64,000 nt of DNA from Geodermatophilaceae bacterium URHB0062 (GTDB lineage: Bacteria > Actinomycetota > Actinomycetes > Mycobacteriales > Geodermatophilaceae), in NCBI GenBank assembly GCA_000620185.1, contig JHVO01000009.1, forward strand, positions 1 through 64,000, given 5' to 3'. Positions 44,820-53,320 of this stretch are shown here, piece by piece. The translations under genes and the position numbers were made by a program. The notes below the pieces were generated by a model. That model ran no database searches, was not told where the DNA came from, and was given only the letters and a program-made list of their open reading frames with translations. Positions within the stretch are counted from its first letter, which is position 1. Each line of letters begins with the position of its first letter.

Positions 44820-46073
44820 CTAGGTCGCGGACCGGCGGCCCGCGCGGGGAGGCGAGTAGTCGACGGTGTGCGGCACGAAGTAGCTCAGGTTGTCGGTGAT
44901 CAGCCCGTCGCTCTCGCGGATCCCGAGGCCGGCCGGCTCCCCGTCGACGACCCACGTGCCCAGGACGGGGTGGTGCGGCCCGTCGACGCCGGCGAAGTCG
45001 GGCAGCGGCGCGAACTCCTGGACGACGAACCCCTCGGTCCCGTAGCGGCCCGGCAGCTGCTCGGTGACCGCGCCGTCCCGGACGATCGCGACGTTGGCGC
45101 CCTCCCGGCCGAGGATCGGCTTGCGCACGTAGGTCCGCCACGAGGAGGGCATCTCGTCGGCGAAGTAGGCCGGCAGGAGGAGCTCCCCCAGCACGGGATC
45201 ACTGCCGAACAGCTGCCACAGCACCGGCAGCAGCGCCTTGGTGCTCCAGAGCATCTTGTAGGCCGGCTCCACCCACGTCGTCCCGCCGGGACGGGCCGAG
45301 TCGGCGAGGACGGCGGGACCGAACTCGTCCTCGATCAGCCACTCCCACGGGTAGAGCTTGAAGACGACGTCGAGGTGGCGGCCCTGCTGGTCGTAGAACC
45401 GCCCGTCGCCGTCGTCGAGCACGATGTCCTCGACGACCAGCTCGATCGCCTCGTAGCCCGCCTGCACGACGGTGTCCATGAGGTACGCGACGGTCATCCG
45501 GTCCTCGCCGGAGGTCTCCTCGCTGGTCCAGGCCAGGTGCACCCGCGGGCGCAGGCCGGTGCGCCGCTCCCACTTGAGCAGGTTGCGCTTCCAGGCGGCG
45601 ACGAGTTTGTCGTGCAGCGCGTTCCACTGGTCGCGCCCCTGGCCGGTGAACAGGTGCCAGTTCCACTGGGTGACGGCCGATTCCACCAGCCCGGTCGGGG
45701 TGTCGGCGTTGAACTCCAGCAGCTTCGGCGGCCCCTCGCCGTCGTAGCGCAGGTCGAACCGCGCGTACACGCTCGGCGGCTCGGCCTCCCACGTGCGCCG
45801 GATCTGCGGACGTGCCATGGGCGGGATCCGCATCCGGTCGAACAGGTCGTTGTCCACGACGTGGTCGCCGGCGGCCACGCACATCTCGAACAGCTGGGCG
45901 ACCCAGCCCTCCAGTTGCTCGACCTCTGCCAGGGAGAAGTCGTAGAACGGCCCCTCGCGCCAGTAGCTGCGCACCTCGCCGCCGGGTAGGTCGGTCCGGT
46001 TGTAGACCAGGCCCTGCGCCTGGATCTCGGCCTCCCAGCCGGGCCGCACGATCCCGCCCTCGATCCGTCTCAC
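44820..46073 (-). CDS. Glutathionylspermidine synthase-family (YgiC-like) ATP-grasp protein
   Basis: 417 residues from GTG 46073. ATP-grasp synthetase domain similar to the C-terminal half of Gsp and to YgiC/YjfC: LRYDGEGPPKLLEFNADTPTG, PWEWLIEDEFGPAV, and YVRKPILGREGANVAIV with the nucleotide-binding Lys and Gly-rich loop. No amidase domain. Actinomycetes lack glutathione, so an amide-bond-forming ligase with another substrate is likely. It follows a lipoprotein gene by 10 bases, as ygiC follows ygiB. Confidence 0.9.
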   Translation of the reverse strand: MRRIEGGIVRPGWEAEIQAQGLVYNRTDLPGGEVRSYWREGPFYDFSLAEVEQLEGWVAQLFEMCVAAGDHVVDNDLFDRMRIPPMARPQIRRTWEAEPPSVYARFDLRYDGEGPPKLLEFNADTPTGLVESAVTQWNWHLFTGQGRDQWNALHDKLVAAWKRNLLKWERRTGLRPRVHLAWTSEETSGEDRMTVAYLMDTVVQAGYEAIELVVEDIVLDDGDGRFYDQQGRHLDVVFKLYPWEWLIEDEFGPAVLADSARPGGTTWVEPAYKMLWSTKALLPVLWQLFGSDPVLGELLLPAYFADEMPSSWRTYVRKPILGREGANVAIVRDGAVTEQLPGRYGTEGFVVQEFAPLPDFAGVDGPHHPVLGTWVVDGEPAGLGIRESDGLITDNLSYFVPHTVDYSPPRAGRRSAT

Positions 46074-46083
46074 GAGAGGCCGG

Positions 46084-46473
46084 TCAGCCGCCGGCGGTGC
46101 CGGCCCGGCCGCCCAGGCCGCTGCCCAGGCCGCCGCTGATCCGCTGGCCGCCGCTCACCTTGCCCGTCGACGGCAGGCCCGCGCGGGAGCGGGCGACGGT
46201 GTCGGTGGGGTTGATCCGCGTGCCGCCGCGCGGCAGGACGGTGCCCACCGGCAGGCCCGTCCGGAAGCCGCCGAGGTAGAGGAAGAACAGCCCGGCGCCC
46301 GGCCCGTGGTAGTCGTCGTCGCAGTAGTCGTCGTCGACGATCTCGCCGTTCTCGTCGGTGCAGTAGGCGACCTGGTCGTCGCCACCGATGGAGCACCCCG
46401 CCAGGTAGCCCGTCGCCGCGGTCGTCAGCACCGTCGTGGTCAAAGCGGCGCGGACGCGGTTGGACACCGCCAT
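46084..46473 (-). CDS. Small acidic lipoprotein (YgiB-like partner)
   Basis: 129 residues from ATG 46473. Signal peptide with lipobox LAGC at about 24-27, then an Asp/Cys-rich segment VAYCTDENGEIVDDDYCDDD with paired cysteines, an FFLYLGGF hydrophobic patch, and a Gly/Arg-rich C-terminus. YgiB/DUF1190 proteins have this style of sequence and lie before ygiC. I infer the two proteins work together at the cell envelope. Confidence 0.78.
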   Translation of the reverse strand: MAVSNRVRAALTTTVLTTAATGYLAGCSIGGDDQVAYCTDENGEIVDDDYCDDDYHGPGAGLFFLYLGGFRTGLPVGTVLPRGGTRINPTDTVARSRAGLPSTGKVSGGQRISGGLGSGLGGRAGTAGG

Positions 46474-46679
46474 GACCTGATTCCTCCCCCGTTCGGTTCA
46501 CTCCGACCCTAGGACGTCGCGCCGTGGGTGTGCGCGCCGGTTCCACAGGGCATGCAGGCCAACGCCGAGTCGCGACCTCCGCGGGGGCGATGGCACTGTC
46601 TCCGCGGGTGGATCCCCGGGGAGCGGCGCCGTCCGGCTCGGGAGCCGACGTCCGCAGGCGACCGGGAGGGCAGCCGAGC

Positions 46680-47597
46680 ATGAGGTACCGCGAGAACGCC
46701 AGCGTCGACACATCCAGCGTGCGCGACATGCGCGGAGGCGGCGGCCGCCTCGGCGGCGGCCGCGGGCTGGCCGTGGGCGGTGGCGGGGTCGGATTGGTCG
46801 GCCTCGTGGTCATCGTGCTGTTCCAGCTGATCGGCGGCGGTGGCGGAACCGGTGCCGCGCTCGGCGGGCTGGCCGGTCTGGGGCAGGGCGAACAGGTCGA
46901 CAACTCCCAGCTGAGGGCCAGCTGCCGGGACGGCGGGGACGCGAACGCGTCGGTCGACTGCGCCGTCGCCGCCGACATCGAGTCCATCCAGGACTTCTGG
47001 TCCGGCGAGCTCGGCGGCAGGTACCGGCCCGCCGAAACGGTCTACTTCTCCGGTTCGGTGCAGACCGGGTGCGGCGGGGCGACCAGCGGTTCGGGGCCCT
47101 TCTACTGCCCGGCCGACCAACTGGTCTACATCGACCTGAGCTTCTTCGACGAGCTCCGCCAGAAGTTCGGGGCTGAGGGTGGCCTGTTCGTCAACGCCTA
47201 CGTCATCGCCCACGAGTACGGCCACCACGTGCAGAACCTCCTGGGCACCAACCAGCAGGTGAACCCCGGGGAGACCGGGCCGACCAGCGGCACCGTCCGG
47301 CTGGAACTGCAGGCCGACTGCTACGCCGGCGCCTGGGCCAACCACGCCGAGACCGTGCCCGACGACTCCGGCGCACCCCTGATCGCCGAGATCAGCCAGG
47401 ACGACGTCTCCCGGGCGCTCGACACGGCCGGCCGCATCGGCGACGACTTCATCCAGAAGAACCTGGGCAACGGCACGGTGAACCAGGACGCGTTCACCCA
47501 CGGGTCCTCCGAGCAGCGGCGCACGTGGTTCACCACCGGCTACCAGGGCGGCTCCGTCGACGGCTGCGACACCTTCGCCACCGACGACCTGGGCTGA
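46680..47597 (+). CDS. Neutral zinc metallopeptidase (YpfJ family)
   Basis: 305 residues from ATG 46680. A Gly/Arg-rich cytoplasmic start, one membrane helix (GLVGLVVIVLFQLIGGG, about 38-55) and an outward catalytic domain with VIAHEYGHHVQN as the HExxH-type zinc site and ELQADCYAGAWA supplying the third ligand. Three more Cys suggest disulfides. Family role unknown; sometimes called predicted metalloprotease. No partner gene adjacent. Confidence 0.92.
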   Translation: MRYRENASVDTSSVRDMRGGGGRLGGGRGLAVGGGGVGLVGLVVIVLFQLIGGGGGTGAALGGLAGLGQGEQVDNSQLRASCRDGGDANASVDCAVAADIESIQDFWSGELGGRYRPAETVYFSGSVQTGCGGATSGSGPFYCPADQLVYIDLSFFDELRQKFGAEGGLFVNAYVIAHEYGHHVQNLLGTNQQVNPGETGPTSGTVRLELQADCYAGAWANHAETVPDDSGAPLIAEISQDDVSRALDTAGRIGDDFIQKNLGNGTVNQDAFTHGSSEQRRTWFTTGYQGGSVDGCDTFATDDLG

Positions 47598-47657
47598 CCG
47601 ACCGGCTCCTCCATCGCCACCGCGGCCCATGTGTTCGCGGGACGACCAGCAGATTCG

Positions 47658-47684
47658 GTTTCGGATCATGCGTGCGAGGGGTAT
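47658..47684 (+). promoter_or_regulatory. SigB-like promoter candidate, distal
   Basis: GTTT (47658-47661) and GGGTAT (47679-47684) with a 17-base spacer match the actinobacterial SigB/SigF consensus GTTT-N14-16-GGGTAT, one base over in spacing. It would give a long leader of about 220 bases for the 47910 gene. Confidence 0.45.
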
Positions 47685-47847
47685 CTCCCCGCTGCGGCGC
47701 TCCTCCAGGGAGGCCGGACCGACGTGTCTCCCCGCTCGTCGGCTTCCGCCTCCCGGCCCGCCCCTGACGCATGGATGCGGCGGGCGATCGGCGGAGGAAC
47801 CGTCGCGATACGCACCGCCCGAGATCGTTCCCGCACCGCCCCGTGAT

Positions 47848-47872
47848 GTGTGGCGGAACGGCCTCGGGGTAG
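47848..47872 (+). promoter_or_regulatory. SigB-like promoter candidate, proximal
   Basis: GTGTG (47848-47852) and GGGTAG (47867-47872), spacer 14, followed by CGCCTCATC. The same layout with nearly identical downstream bases occurs at 56365-56390, which supports a common sigma factor. The start of transcription would lie about 30 bases before the gene. Confidence 0.5.
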
Positions 47873-47909
47873 CGCCTCATCCGACCACGAACCATGCCGA
47901 GGAGGACCG

Positions 47910-48722
47910 ATGACTCACTCCATCGACGCCCCACTCCCGCCCCCCGCCACCACGGCAGGGTCGGGCTCCCAGTCCGCCACCGACCGCGCCAAGGAGACCA
48001 AGGACGTCGCGGTCGACGAGGCCAAGAACGTCGGCCAGACCGCCGCGCAGGCCGGCAGCCAGGTCGCCGCGACCGCCGCCGACCAGGCCAAGCACGTCGC
48101 CACCGAGACGCAGCGCCAGGCCAAGGACCTGCTCGACCAGGGCCGCACCCAGGTCAAGAGCCAGGTCGTCTCGCAGCAGCAGAAGGCCGGGCAGAGCCTC
48201 TCGTCCCTGGCCCAGGAGCTGCGGTCGCTCGCCGACGGCACCAGCCAGGGCGCACCCGGACCGGCCCGCGACCTGCTCCAGCAGGCCTCGAGCTCGGTCG
48301 AGAACTTCGCCTCCATGTTGCAGAACCGGGAGCCCGCCGACCTCCTCGAGGAGGTCCGCCGCTTCGCCCGCCGCAAGCCAGGCATGTTCCTGCTCGGCGC
48401 GGCCGCGGCGGGCGTGCTCGCCGGGCGGCTCACCAGCGGCGTCAAGGCGGTGCACAGCGATAACGGCTCGTCGGGCTCCCTCACGGGTGGCTACACGGCG
48501 CAGACGAACTACGTCGACCCCGCGCCGACGTACTCGGACTACACCACCACGAGCACCGAGTACACGACGACCGGCACCACCGGCCTGGGCACCACGCCCG
48601 GCACGGGTGCCCCGCTGCCGCCGCCGCCGTACGGCACGGTGCCGCCCGCCGAGAGCGTCGTTCCCCCGGCCACACCGGCCGGCTGGGACGACCCGGCCCG
48701 GCGCCCCGGCGGGGTGGGCTGA
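47910..48722 (+). CDS. Coiled, Ala/Gln-rich envelope-stress protein
   Basis: 270 residues from ATG 47910, directly behind GGAGGACCG. Residues 20-150 are helical with heptad-like Ala/Gln/Lys/Glu (KETKDVAVDEAKNVGQTAAQ), recalling LEA-like and apolipoprotein-like repeats. KPGMFLLGAAAAGVLAGRLT near 155-175 is one short membrane segment, and the C-terminus is Thr/Tyr/Pro-rich. No domain recognised with certainty. It is the first of three genes that share these features with a holin-like and a DUF3618 protein, so a role in stress-related membrane reinforcement is likely but unproved. Confidence 0.82.
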   Translation: MTHSIDAPLPPPATTAGSGSQSATDRAKETKDVAVDEAKNVGQTAAQAGSQVAATAADQAKHVATETQRQAKDLLDQGRTQVKSQVVSQQQKAGQSLSSLAQELRSLADGTSQGAPGPARDLLQQASSSVENFASMLQNREPADLLEEVRRFARRKPGMFLLGAAAAGVLAGRLTSGVKAVHSDNGSSGSLTGGYTAQTNYVDPAPTYSDYTTTSTEYTTTGTTGLGTTPGTGAPLPPPPYGTVPPAESVVPPATPAGWDDPARRPGGVG

Positions 48723-48725
48723 TCC

Positions 48726-49247
48726 ATGACCACCCCGTACTCGGGCGCCACGCCCGCGGGCGCTACGTCCGTGGGCGCCAGCGAGGGCTATGCGGAGCCG
48801 GCCCAGCAGAACTACGCGGCCGACTACAGCGGCTCGATGGGGACCCCCACCACCGCGGAGGGGCGCCCCGATGTCGAGGGCACGTCGGTCGGCCAGCTGA
48901 TGGGCGAGGTCGCCAAGGACCTCTCCACCCTGATGCGCCAGGAGCTCGAGCTGGCCAAGGTGGAGGTCAAGGCCGAGGCGAAGAAGGCCGGCACGGGTGC
49001 GGGACTGTTCGGAGTGGCGGGCTTCGCCGGCTACATGGTCCTGATGTTCCTGTCCATCGCCCTCTGGTGGGCTCTCTCTCACCTGGTGGGCCACAGCTGG
49101 TCGGCGTTGATCGTGGCGATCCTCTGGGGGATCGTCGGCGCCGTCGCCGGACTGATGGGCAAGAAGAAGTTCGACCAGGTCCACCCGAAGCCCGAGCGCA
49201 CCGTGGAGACCCTTCAGCAGGTCCCCAGCGCCCTCAAGCCCAACTGA
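48726..49247 (+). CDS. Phage holin superfamily III-like (PF07332) membrane protein
   Basis: 173 residues, three bases after the preceding stop. SVGQLMGEVAKDLSTLMRQE followed by LELAKVEVKAEAKKAGTGAG is the family signature, with two membrane helices (GYMVLMFLSIALWWALSHLV; LIVAILWGIVGAVAGLM). These bacterial proteins are called holins only by family name and usually sit with DUF3618 genes; there is no prophage here. Probably a membrane-associated stress protein. Confidence 0.88.
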   Translation: MTTPYSGATPAGATSVGASEGYAEPAQQNYAADYSGSMGTPTTAEGRPDVEGTSVGQLMGEVAKDLSTLMRQELELAKVEVKAEAKKAGTGAGLFGVAGFAGYMVLMFLSIALWWALSHLVGHSWSALIVAILWGIVGAVAGLMGKKKFDQVHPKPERTVETLQQVPSALKPN

Positions 49248-49290
49248 CCATCGACTGCAGACATTCTCGAAACGGCAGGAGCCGATAGAC

Positions 49291-49989
49291 ATGACCAGCA
49301 GTGACCCGGACGTCATCCGGCGGCAGATCGAGGACACGCGGCGCGAGCTCAGCTACGACGTCGACGCCCTCAACGAGAAGGTGAACCCGGCCCGCGTCGT
49401 CGACCGTCGTGTGACGGCGGCCAAGGGCCGTATGACCAGCCTGAAGGAGAAGGTCATGGGCTCCGCTCACGACACCACTTCCTCCGCGCACGGCATGGCG
49501 TCGAACGCGGCGGGTTCGGTGCAGGGCGCCGCGTCCAACGCGGCAGGCACCGTGCAGTCGGCAGCGTCCAACGCGGCCGACAGCGTGCAGTCCGCTGCCT
49601 CCAGCGCGGCGAGCGCCGTACAGCAGGCGCCGGACACGATCGTGCGCCAGGCGCAGGGCAACCCGCTGGCCGCGGGCCTGATCGCCTTCGGTGTCGGGTG
49701 GCTCGTCTCCAGCATCCTCCCGGCCTCGGAGAAGGAGAAGCAGCTGGCCCAGCAGGCCGAGAGCGCAGTCAAGGAGCACAAGGACGCGCTCCTCGAGCCG
49801 GCCAAGCAGGCAGCGCAGGAGATCGGCGAGCAGCTCAAGCCGGCCGCCCAGGACGCCGTCGAGTCGGTCAGGGCGACGGCTCAGGACGCCGCCCAGACCG
49901 TCAAGGAAGAGGGTCAGTCTGCCGCTCAGGACGTGCAGGGCCAGGCCCAGCAGTCCAAGCAGTCGGTCCAGAGCACCGCTACCCCCTGA
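49291..49989 (+). CDS. DUF3618 domain protein
   Basis: 232 residues. The N-terminal DPDVIRRQIEDTRRELSYDV defines DUF3618. The middle has tandem SNAAGSVQGAA-type repeats (about 70-105), then one membrane segment LAAGLIAFGVGWLVSSILP, and a long Gln/Ala/Lys helical tail ending QAQQSKQSVQSTATP. It is third in the run, 43 bases after the holin-like gene, and is followed by a strong hairpin. Confidence 0.9.
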   Translation: MTSSDPDVIRRQIEDTRRELSYDVDALNEKVNPARVVDRRVTAAKGRMTSLKEKVMGSAHDTTSSAHGMASNAAGSVQGAASNAAGTVQSAASNAADSVQSAASSAASAVQQAPDTIVRQAQGNPLAAGLIAFGVGWLVSSILPASEKEKQLAQQAESAVKEHKDALLEPAKQAAQEIGEQLKPAAQDAVESVRATAQDAAQTVKEEGQSAAQDVQGQAQQSKQSVQSTATP

Positions 49990-50023
49990 CGGGCGGGTCG
50001 CACTGACCCGCTCCCGCTGTACC

Positions 50024-50054
50024 GCGCCCCGTCGGGTTCCTCCCGGCGGGGCGC
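50024..50054 (+). terminator. Terminator hairpin after the DUF3618 gene
   Basis: GCGCCCCGTCGGG pairs with CCCGGCGGGGCGC over 13 bases with one G-U, loop TTCCT. Confidence 0.8.
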
Positions 50055-50186
50055 CGTGCTGTCCGGCTCACCTCATGGGGTGAGACCCGCGCGGGCGCAC
50101 TGCAGACCCCCGGCCGGAGGGCCGTTGTCCCTGGTGACAACGGCCCAGGGCTCCTCCGCGGAGCCGCCGAACCGAGGGGAGCTGCC

Positions 50187-50621
50187 GTGGACGACGTCCT
50201 GTCCGCCATCCCCGGTCCCGCGCGCCCGCTCGACGTCCCCACACCCCCGCGGGTACTCGTCGCCGACGACGAGGACGACATCCGCGCCCTCGTCTGTCTC
50301 GCCGTCACCCGGGCCGGTGGTGCCGTCGTGGGCGCGGTCGCCGACGGGACGACGGCGCTCGCCGCCGCGCGCAGCGACCTGCCCGACCTCGCCGTCCTCG
50401 ACGTCTCCATGCCCGGCGCGACCGGGCTCGAGGTCTGCATGGCACTGCGGGGGGACCCGGCGACCGCCGGCATCCGGGTGCTGCTGCTCTCGGCCGGGGC
50501 GTCCCCGGACGACGTCGCCCGCGGCCTCGCCGCCGGCGCGGACGCCTACCTCGCCAAGCCGTTCCAGGTGGCGGCCCTCGTGCAGCGGATCCGCGCACTC
50601 ACCGCCGGACAGCTCGCGTGA
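50187..50621 (+). CDS. CheY-like response regulator, receiver only
   Basis: 144 residues from GTG 50187, with GAGGGGAG upstream. Receiver acidic pocket ADDEDD at 26-31, phospho-acceptor Asp72 in VLDVSMPG, and Lys in YLAKPF. No output domain, so it passes phosphate on or acts by protein contact. It overlaps the following histidine kinase by four bases, so the two are translated together. Confidence 0.93.
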   Translation: MDDVLSAIPGPARPLDVPTPPRVLVADDEDDIRALVCLAVTRAGGAVVGAVADGTTALAAARSDLPDLAVLDVSMPGATGLEVCMALRGDPATAGIRVLLLSAGASPDDVARGLAAGADAYLAKPFQVAALVQRIRALTAGQLA

Positions 50622-52414
50622 CGGTCGCGGCGACCACCGGCGGCACGGCGGCGCTCCGTCCGCGTGCACCCCGGTTCGCTGTCTTCGCCCGGGCGCTGCC
50701 GGCCACCGCGATGTTCGCCGCCGCGTCCCTTGCGCTCGCCGTGGGCCTCCTGCCGGTGGCCGATCCCGAGCTGGTCGCGGCCGGGCTGGCGACGGCCTTC
50801 CTCGCCGGCGGCGTGGCCGGACTCGTCGACCGCACCCCGGCCACTCGCTCCGGCGCGCTGGTGGTGCCCTGTGCCCAGTTCGCCGCCGTCGCGCTGCTGT
50901 GCGCCGGCACCGGCTCGGTGGCGGTGCTGTTCCTGCTGCTCGGCCCGGTGCTCGCCCTGATCACCGCGCCGGGGCGTCGCGGCGTCCCGGTCGCCGTCGC
51001 CGGGACGGCGGCCACCCTTCTCCTCCCGGGACTCCTGACCAGCGGCGCCGGCCTCCCGGTCGCCGACTCGGCGGCGCTGCTGCTCGGCCCGCTCGCCGTC
51101 GGCCTGGGCGGCCTGGCGGTGCACGACACGTCCCGCCGGCTGGCGCGGCAGGCCGCCGTCATCGAGCGGCTGGAGACCGATCGCGCCGGCCTGCTGGCCC
51201 AGGTGCGCACCCGCGCGGACGAGCTCGACGTCGCCACCCGCATGCTCGCCGCCCGTGCTCAGACCATGACCAGCGTCATCGACGCGGTCACCGAGCAGTC
51301 GATCATCGGCACAGACCGGGACGGCGTCGTCCGGGTGTGGAACCCCGGCGCCGAACGGATGCTGGGTCTCCCCCGCACGGACGTCGTCCGCAAGCGCTCC
51401 ATCGTCGAGTTCCACCTGGCCGAGGAGCTGGCCGAGATCGCGGCGGAGGCCGGCACGGAAGCCGGTCTGGCCGCGCTGGTGCACGCGGCGCAGGAGCGCG
51501 GCAGCGACGTGCGCGACTGGACGTACGTGGCCGCCGACGGGCAGCGCCGGACGGTGGCGGTGGCCGTGACGCCCCGCACCGACGACCGGGGCGTGCACGC
51601 CGGCTGGAATTTCGTCGGCACGGACATGACCGAGGCCCGCGCCACCGAACGCATGAAGGACCAGTTTGTGAGCCTGATCAGCCACGAGCTGCGCACCCCG
51701 CTGAGCTCGATCCTCGGCTACCTCGAGCTGGTCATGGATCCCGACAGCGAGCCGCTGACCGACGAGCAGCGGCAGTACCTGACCACCGTCGAGCGCAACG
51801 CCCAGCGCCTGCTGCGGCTGGTCGGCGACCTGCTGTTCACCGCCCAGGTCGAGGCCGGCCGCTTCACCCTGCAGCCCGAGGACGTCGACCTGGCCGCCGT
51901 GCTGCGCGCGTCGGAGGAGAGCGTCCGGGTCACCGCCGCGACCGCGGGAGTGCAGGTCACCGTCGACGTGCCGGACGAGGCCCTCGTCGTGCCCGGCGAC
52001 GCCGTCCGCCTCGGGCAGGCCTGCGACAACCTCCTCTCCAACGCCGTGAAGTTCACGCCGTCCGGCGGCCGGGTCGAGCTGTCGCTGCGCGCGGCCTGGC
52101 GGCTGCCCGACGGCGAGATCTGCGAGGACGAGCACCCCGGCGCGGAGCCGGTGGCCCGCCTGGCCGTGCGCGACACCGGCATGGGCATCCCCGCCGGTGA
52201 GCAGGGGCAGATGTTCACGCGGTTCTTCCGCGCGTCGACCGCACAGCGCAACGCCGTCCCCGGGGTGGGGCTGGGCCTGTCGATCACGAAGGCGATCACG
52301 ACCGCGCACGGCGGAACCCTCGACCTGGAGAGCGCCGAGGGCGAGGGGACGACCTTCACGATCACCTTGCCGTGCTCCGCAAGGCACCGCGACCACCCAG
52401 CGTCCCTCCGTTGA
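50618..52414 (+). CDS. PAS sensor histidine kinase with membrane N-terminus
   Basis: 598 residues from GTG 50618 (GTGA overlap). Residues about 20-170 hold six or so membrane helices, then a coiled segment, a PAS domain (about 215-335, IIGTDRDGVVRVWNPGAERM), and the kinase core. His356 is in the H-box SLISHELRTPLSSILGYLE; N-box CDNLLSNAVKF, G1 VRDTGMGIP and G2 GVGLGLSITKAI bind ATP. It should phosphorylate the receiver encoded just upstream, perhaps also the RR-HPt protein at 54369. Confidence 0.94.
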   Translation: MTVAATTGGTAALRPRAPRFAVFARALPATAMFAAASLALAVGLLPVADPELVAAGLATAFLAGGVAGLVDRTPATRSGALVVPCAQFAAVALLCAGTGSVAVLFLLLGPVLALITAPGRRGVPVAVAGTAATLLLPGLLTSGAGLPVADSAALLLGPLAVGLGGLAVHDTSRRLARQAAVIERLETDRAGLLAQVRTRADELDVATRMLAARAQTMTSVIDAVTEQSIIGTDRDGVVRVWNPGAERMLGLPRTDVVRKRSIVEFHLAEELAEIAAEAGTEAGLAALVHAAQERGSDVRDWTYVAADGQRRTVAVAVTPRTDDRGVHAGWNFVGTDMTEARATERMKDQFVSLISHELRTPLSSILGYLELVMDPDSEPLTDEQRQYLTTVERNAQRLLRLVGDLLFTAQVEAGRFTLQPEDVDLAAVLRASEESVRVTAATAGVQVTVDVPDEALVVPGDAVRLGQACDNLLSNAVKFTPSGGRVELSLRAAWRLPDGEICEDEHPGAEPVARLAVRDTGMGIPAGEQGQMFTRFFRASTAQRNAVPGVGLGLSITKAITTAHGGTLDLESAEGEGTTFTITLPCSARHRDHPASLR

Positions 52415-52664
52415 CCTGAGCCCGTTCGTCCGGCTCCCTCGGGAGGCCTCCGGCCCCCACTCCGGAGCCGACCCCTCGCGGGGCGGCTCGCGTGCCAGCG
52501 CCTATGTCTCACCTCCCTCCCTCCTCGCGGACCCCTCCGGGGCCCACTCGTCGGAACTTGCGGATTCCTTGCGGATCGCTGGCGGGTCACCTGCGGTTGG
52601 GCCCGCAGAGTTCTCCCTGTCACCGGAAACCCGGTGACCGAACAGGACACAGGGAGACACGGAC

Positions 52665-53288
52665 ATGAACACCGACATCCGCAAGATCACGGACAACCCG
52701 AACACCCGCAAGGTCGTCGGCTCCATCGCCATCGTCGGTGCCGCCGCCGCGGTCGCCGGCATGGGGACCTTCGGTAGCTTCACCGACAGCACCACCCCGG
52801 TCGACACGACCATCCAGTCGGGCACGCTCTCGATCAACGTCAACCAGACCGGCTACGCCGTCCCGGTGACCACCGCCGGCTTCGTGCCCGGTGACTCGCT
52901 CACCCGCGCCATCAACCTGGTGAACGACGGCTCCGCCCCGCTCGGCTCGGTCGGCTTCTCGTCGGTCGCGACCGCGGGCAGCATCCTCACCACCGACACC
53001 GTCAACGGCCTGCAGCTGTCGCTGAAGTCCTGCTCGGTGCCGTGGACCCAGGGCGGCAGCGCCTCCGCGCCGACCTACGCCTGCTCCGGCACCACGCAGA
53101 CGCTGGTCAACGGCCCGGCCGCGACCAGCGCGACGCTGGCCAACCCGGCCGCGCTCAACGCCGGCGGCACCGACTACCTGGTGTTCTCGGTCTCGCTGCC
53201 GACCAGCGCCGACAACACCTTCCAGGGCAAGACCGCCTCGCTGAGCCTGAGCTTCACCGGCGTCCAGCGCACCGGCACCGCCCGCTGA
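52665..53288 (+). CDS. TasA/camelysin-like secreted protein with SipW-type signal
   Basis: 207 residues from ATG 52665 with AGGGAG upstream. The signal region VVGSIAIVGAAAAVAGMGTF followed by GSFTDS is the SipW-cognate class known from TasA, camelysin and actinobacterial homologues. The mature part is beta-rich: SGTLSINVN, GFVPGDSLTRAINLVNDG and LVFSVSLP, as in TasA-like fibre proteins, with two cysteines. It sits 33 bases before its likely peptidase. Probably a surface or fibre subunit. The 250-base leader (52415-52664) shows no gene and only the ribosome site. Confidence 0.85.
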   Translation: MNTDIRKITDNPNTRKVVGSIAIVGAAAAVAGMGTFGSFTDSTTPVDTTIQSGTLSINVNQTGYAVPVTTAGFVPGDSLTRAINLVNDGSAPLGSVGFSSVATAGSILTTDTVNGLQLSLKSCSVPWTQGGSASAPTYACSGTTQTLVNGPAATSATLANPAALNAGGTDYLVFSVSLPTSADNTFQGKTASLSLSFTGVQRTGTAR

Positions 53289-53320
53289 CGCCGGCTGACG
53301 ACCACACCGGAGATCCCGTC

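Larger units (their letters stand above)
47598..47909. other. 312-base gap with two SigB-like promoter candidates
   Basis: No coding sequence is supported: short frames on both strands lack ribosome sites and family sequence. The gap contains two plus-strand promoter candidates listed separately and leads into the stress-type operon at 47910. Confidence 0.6.

Noticed and set aside
48726-49247. Holin as evidence of a prophage
   Set aside because: No lysin, capsid, tail, terminase or integrase genes nearby. The family name is historical and these proteins are chromosomal in actinomycetes.
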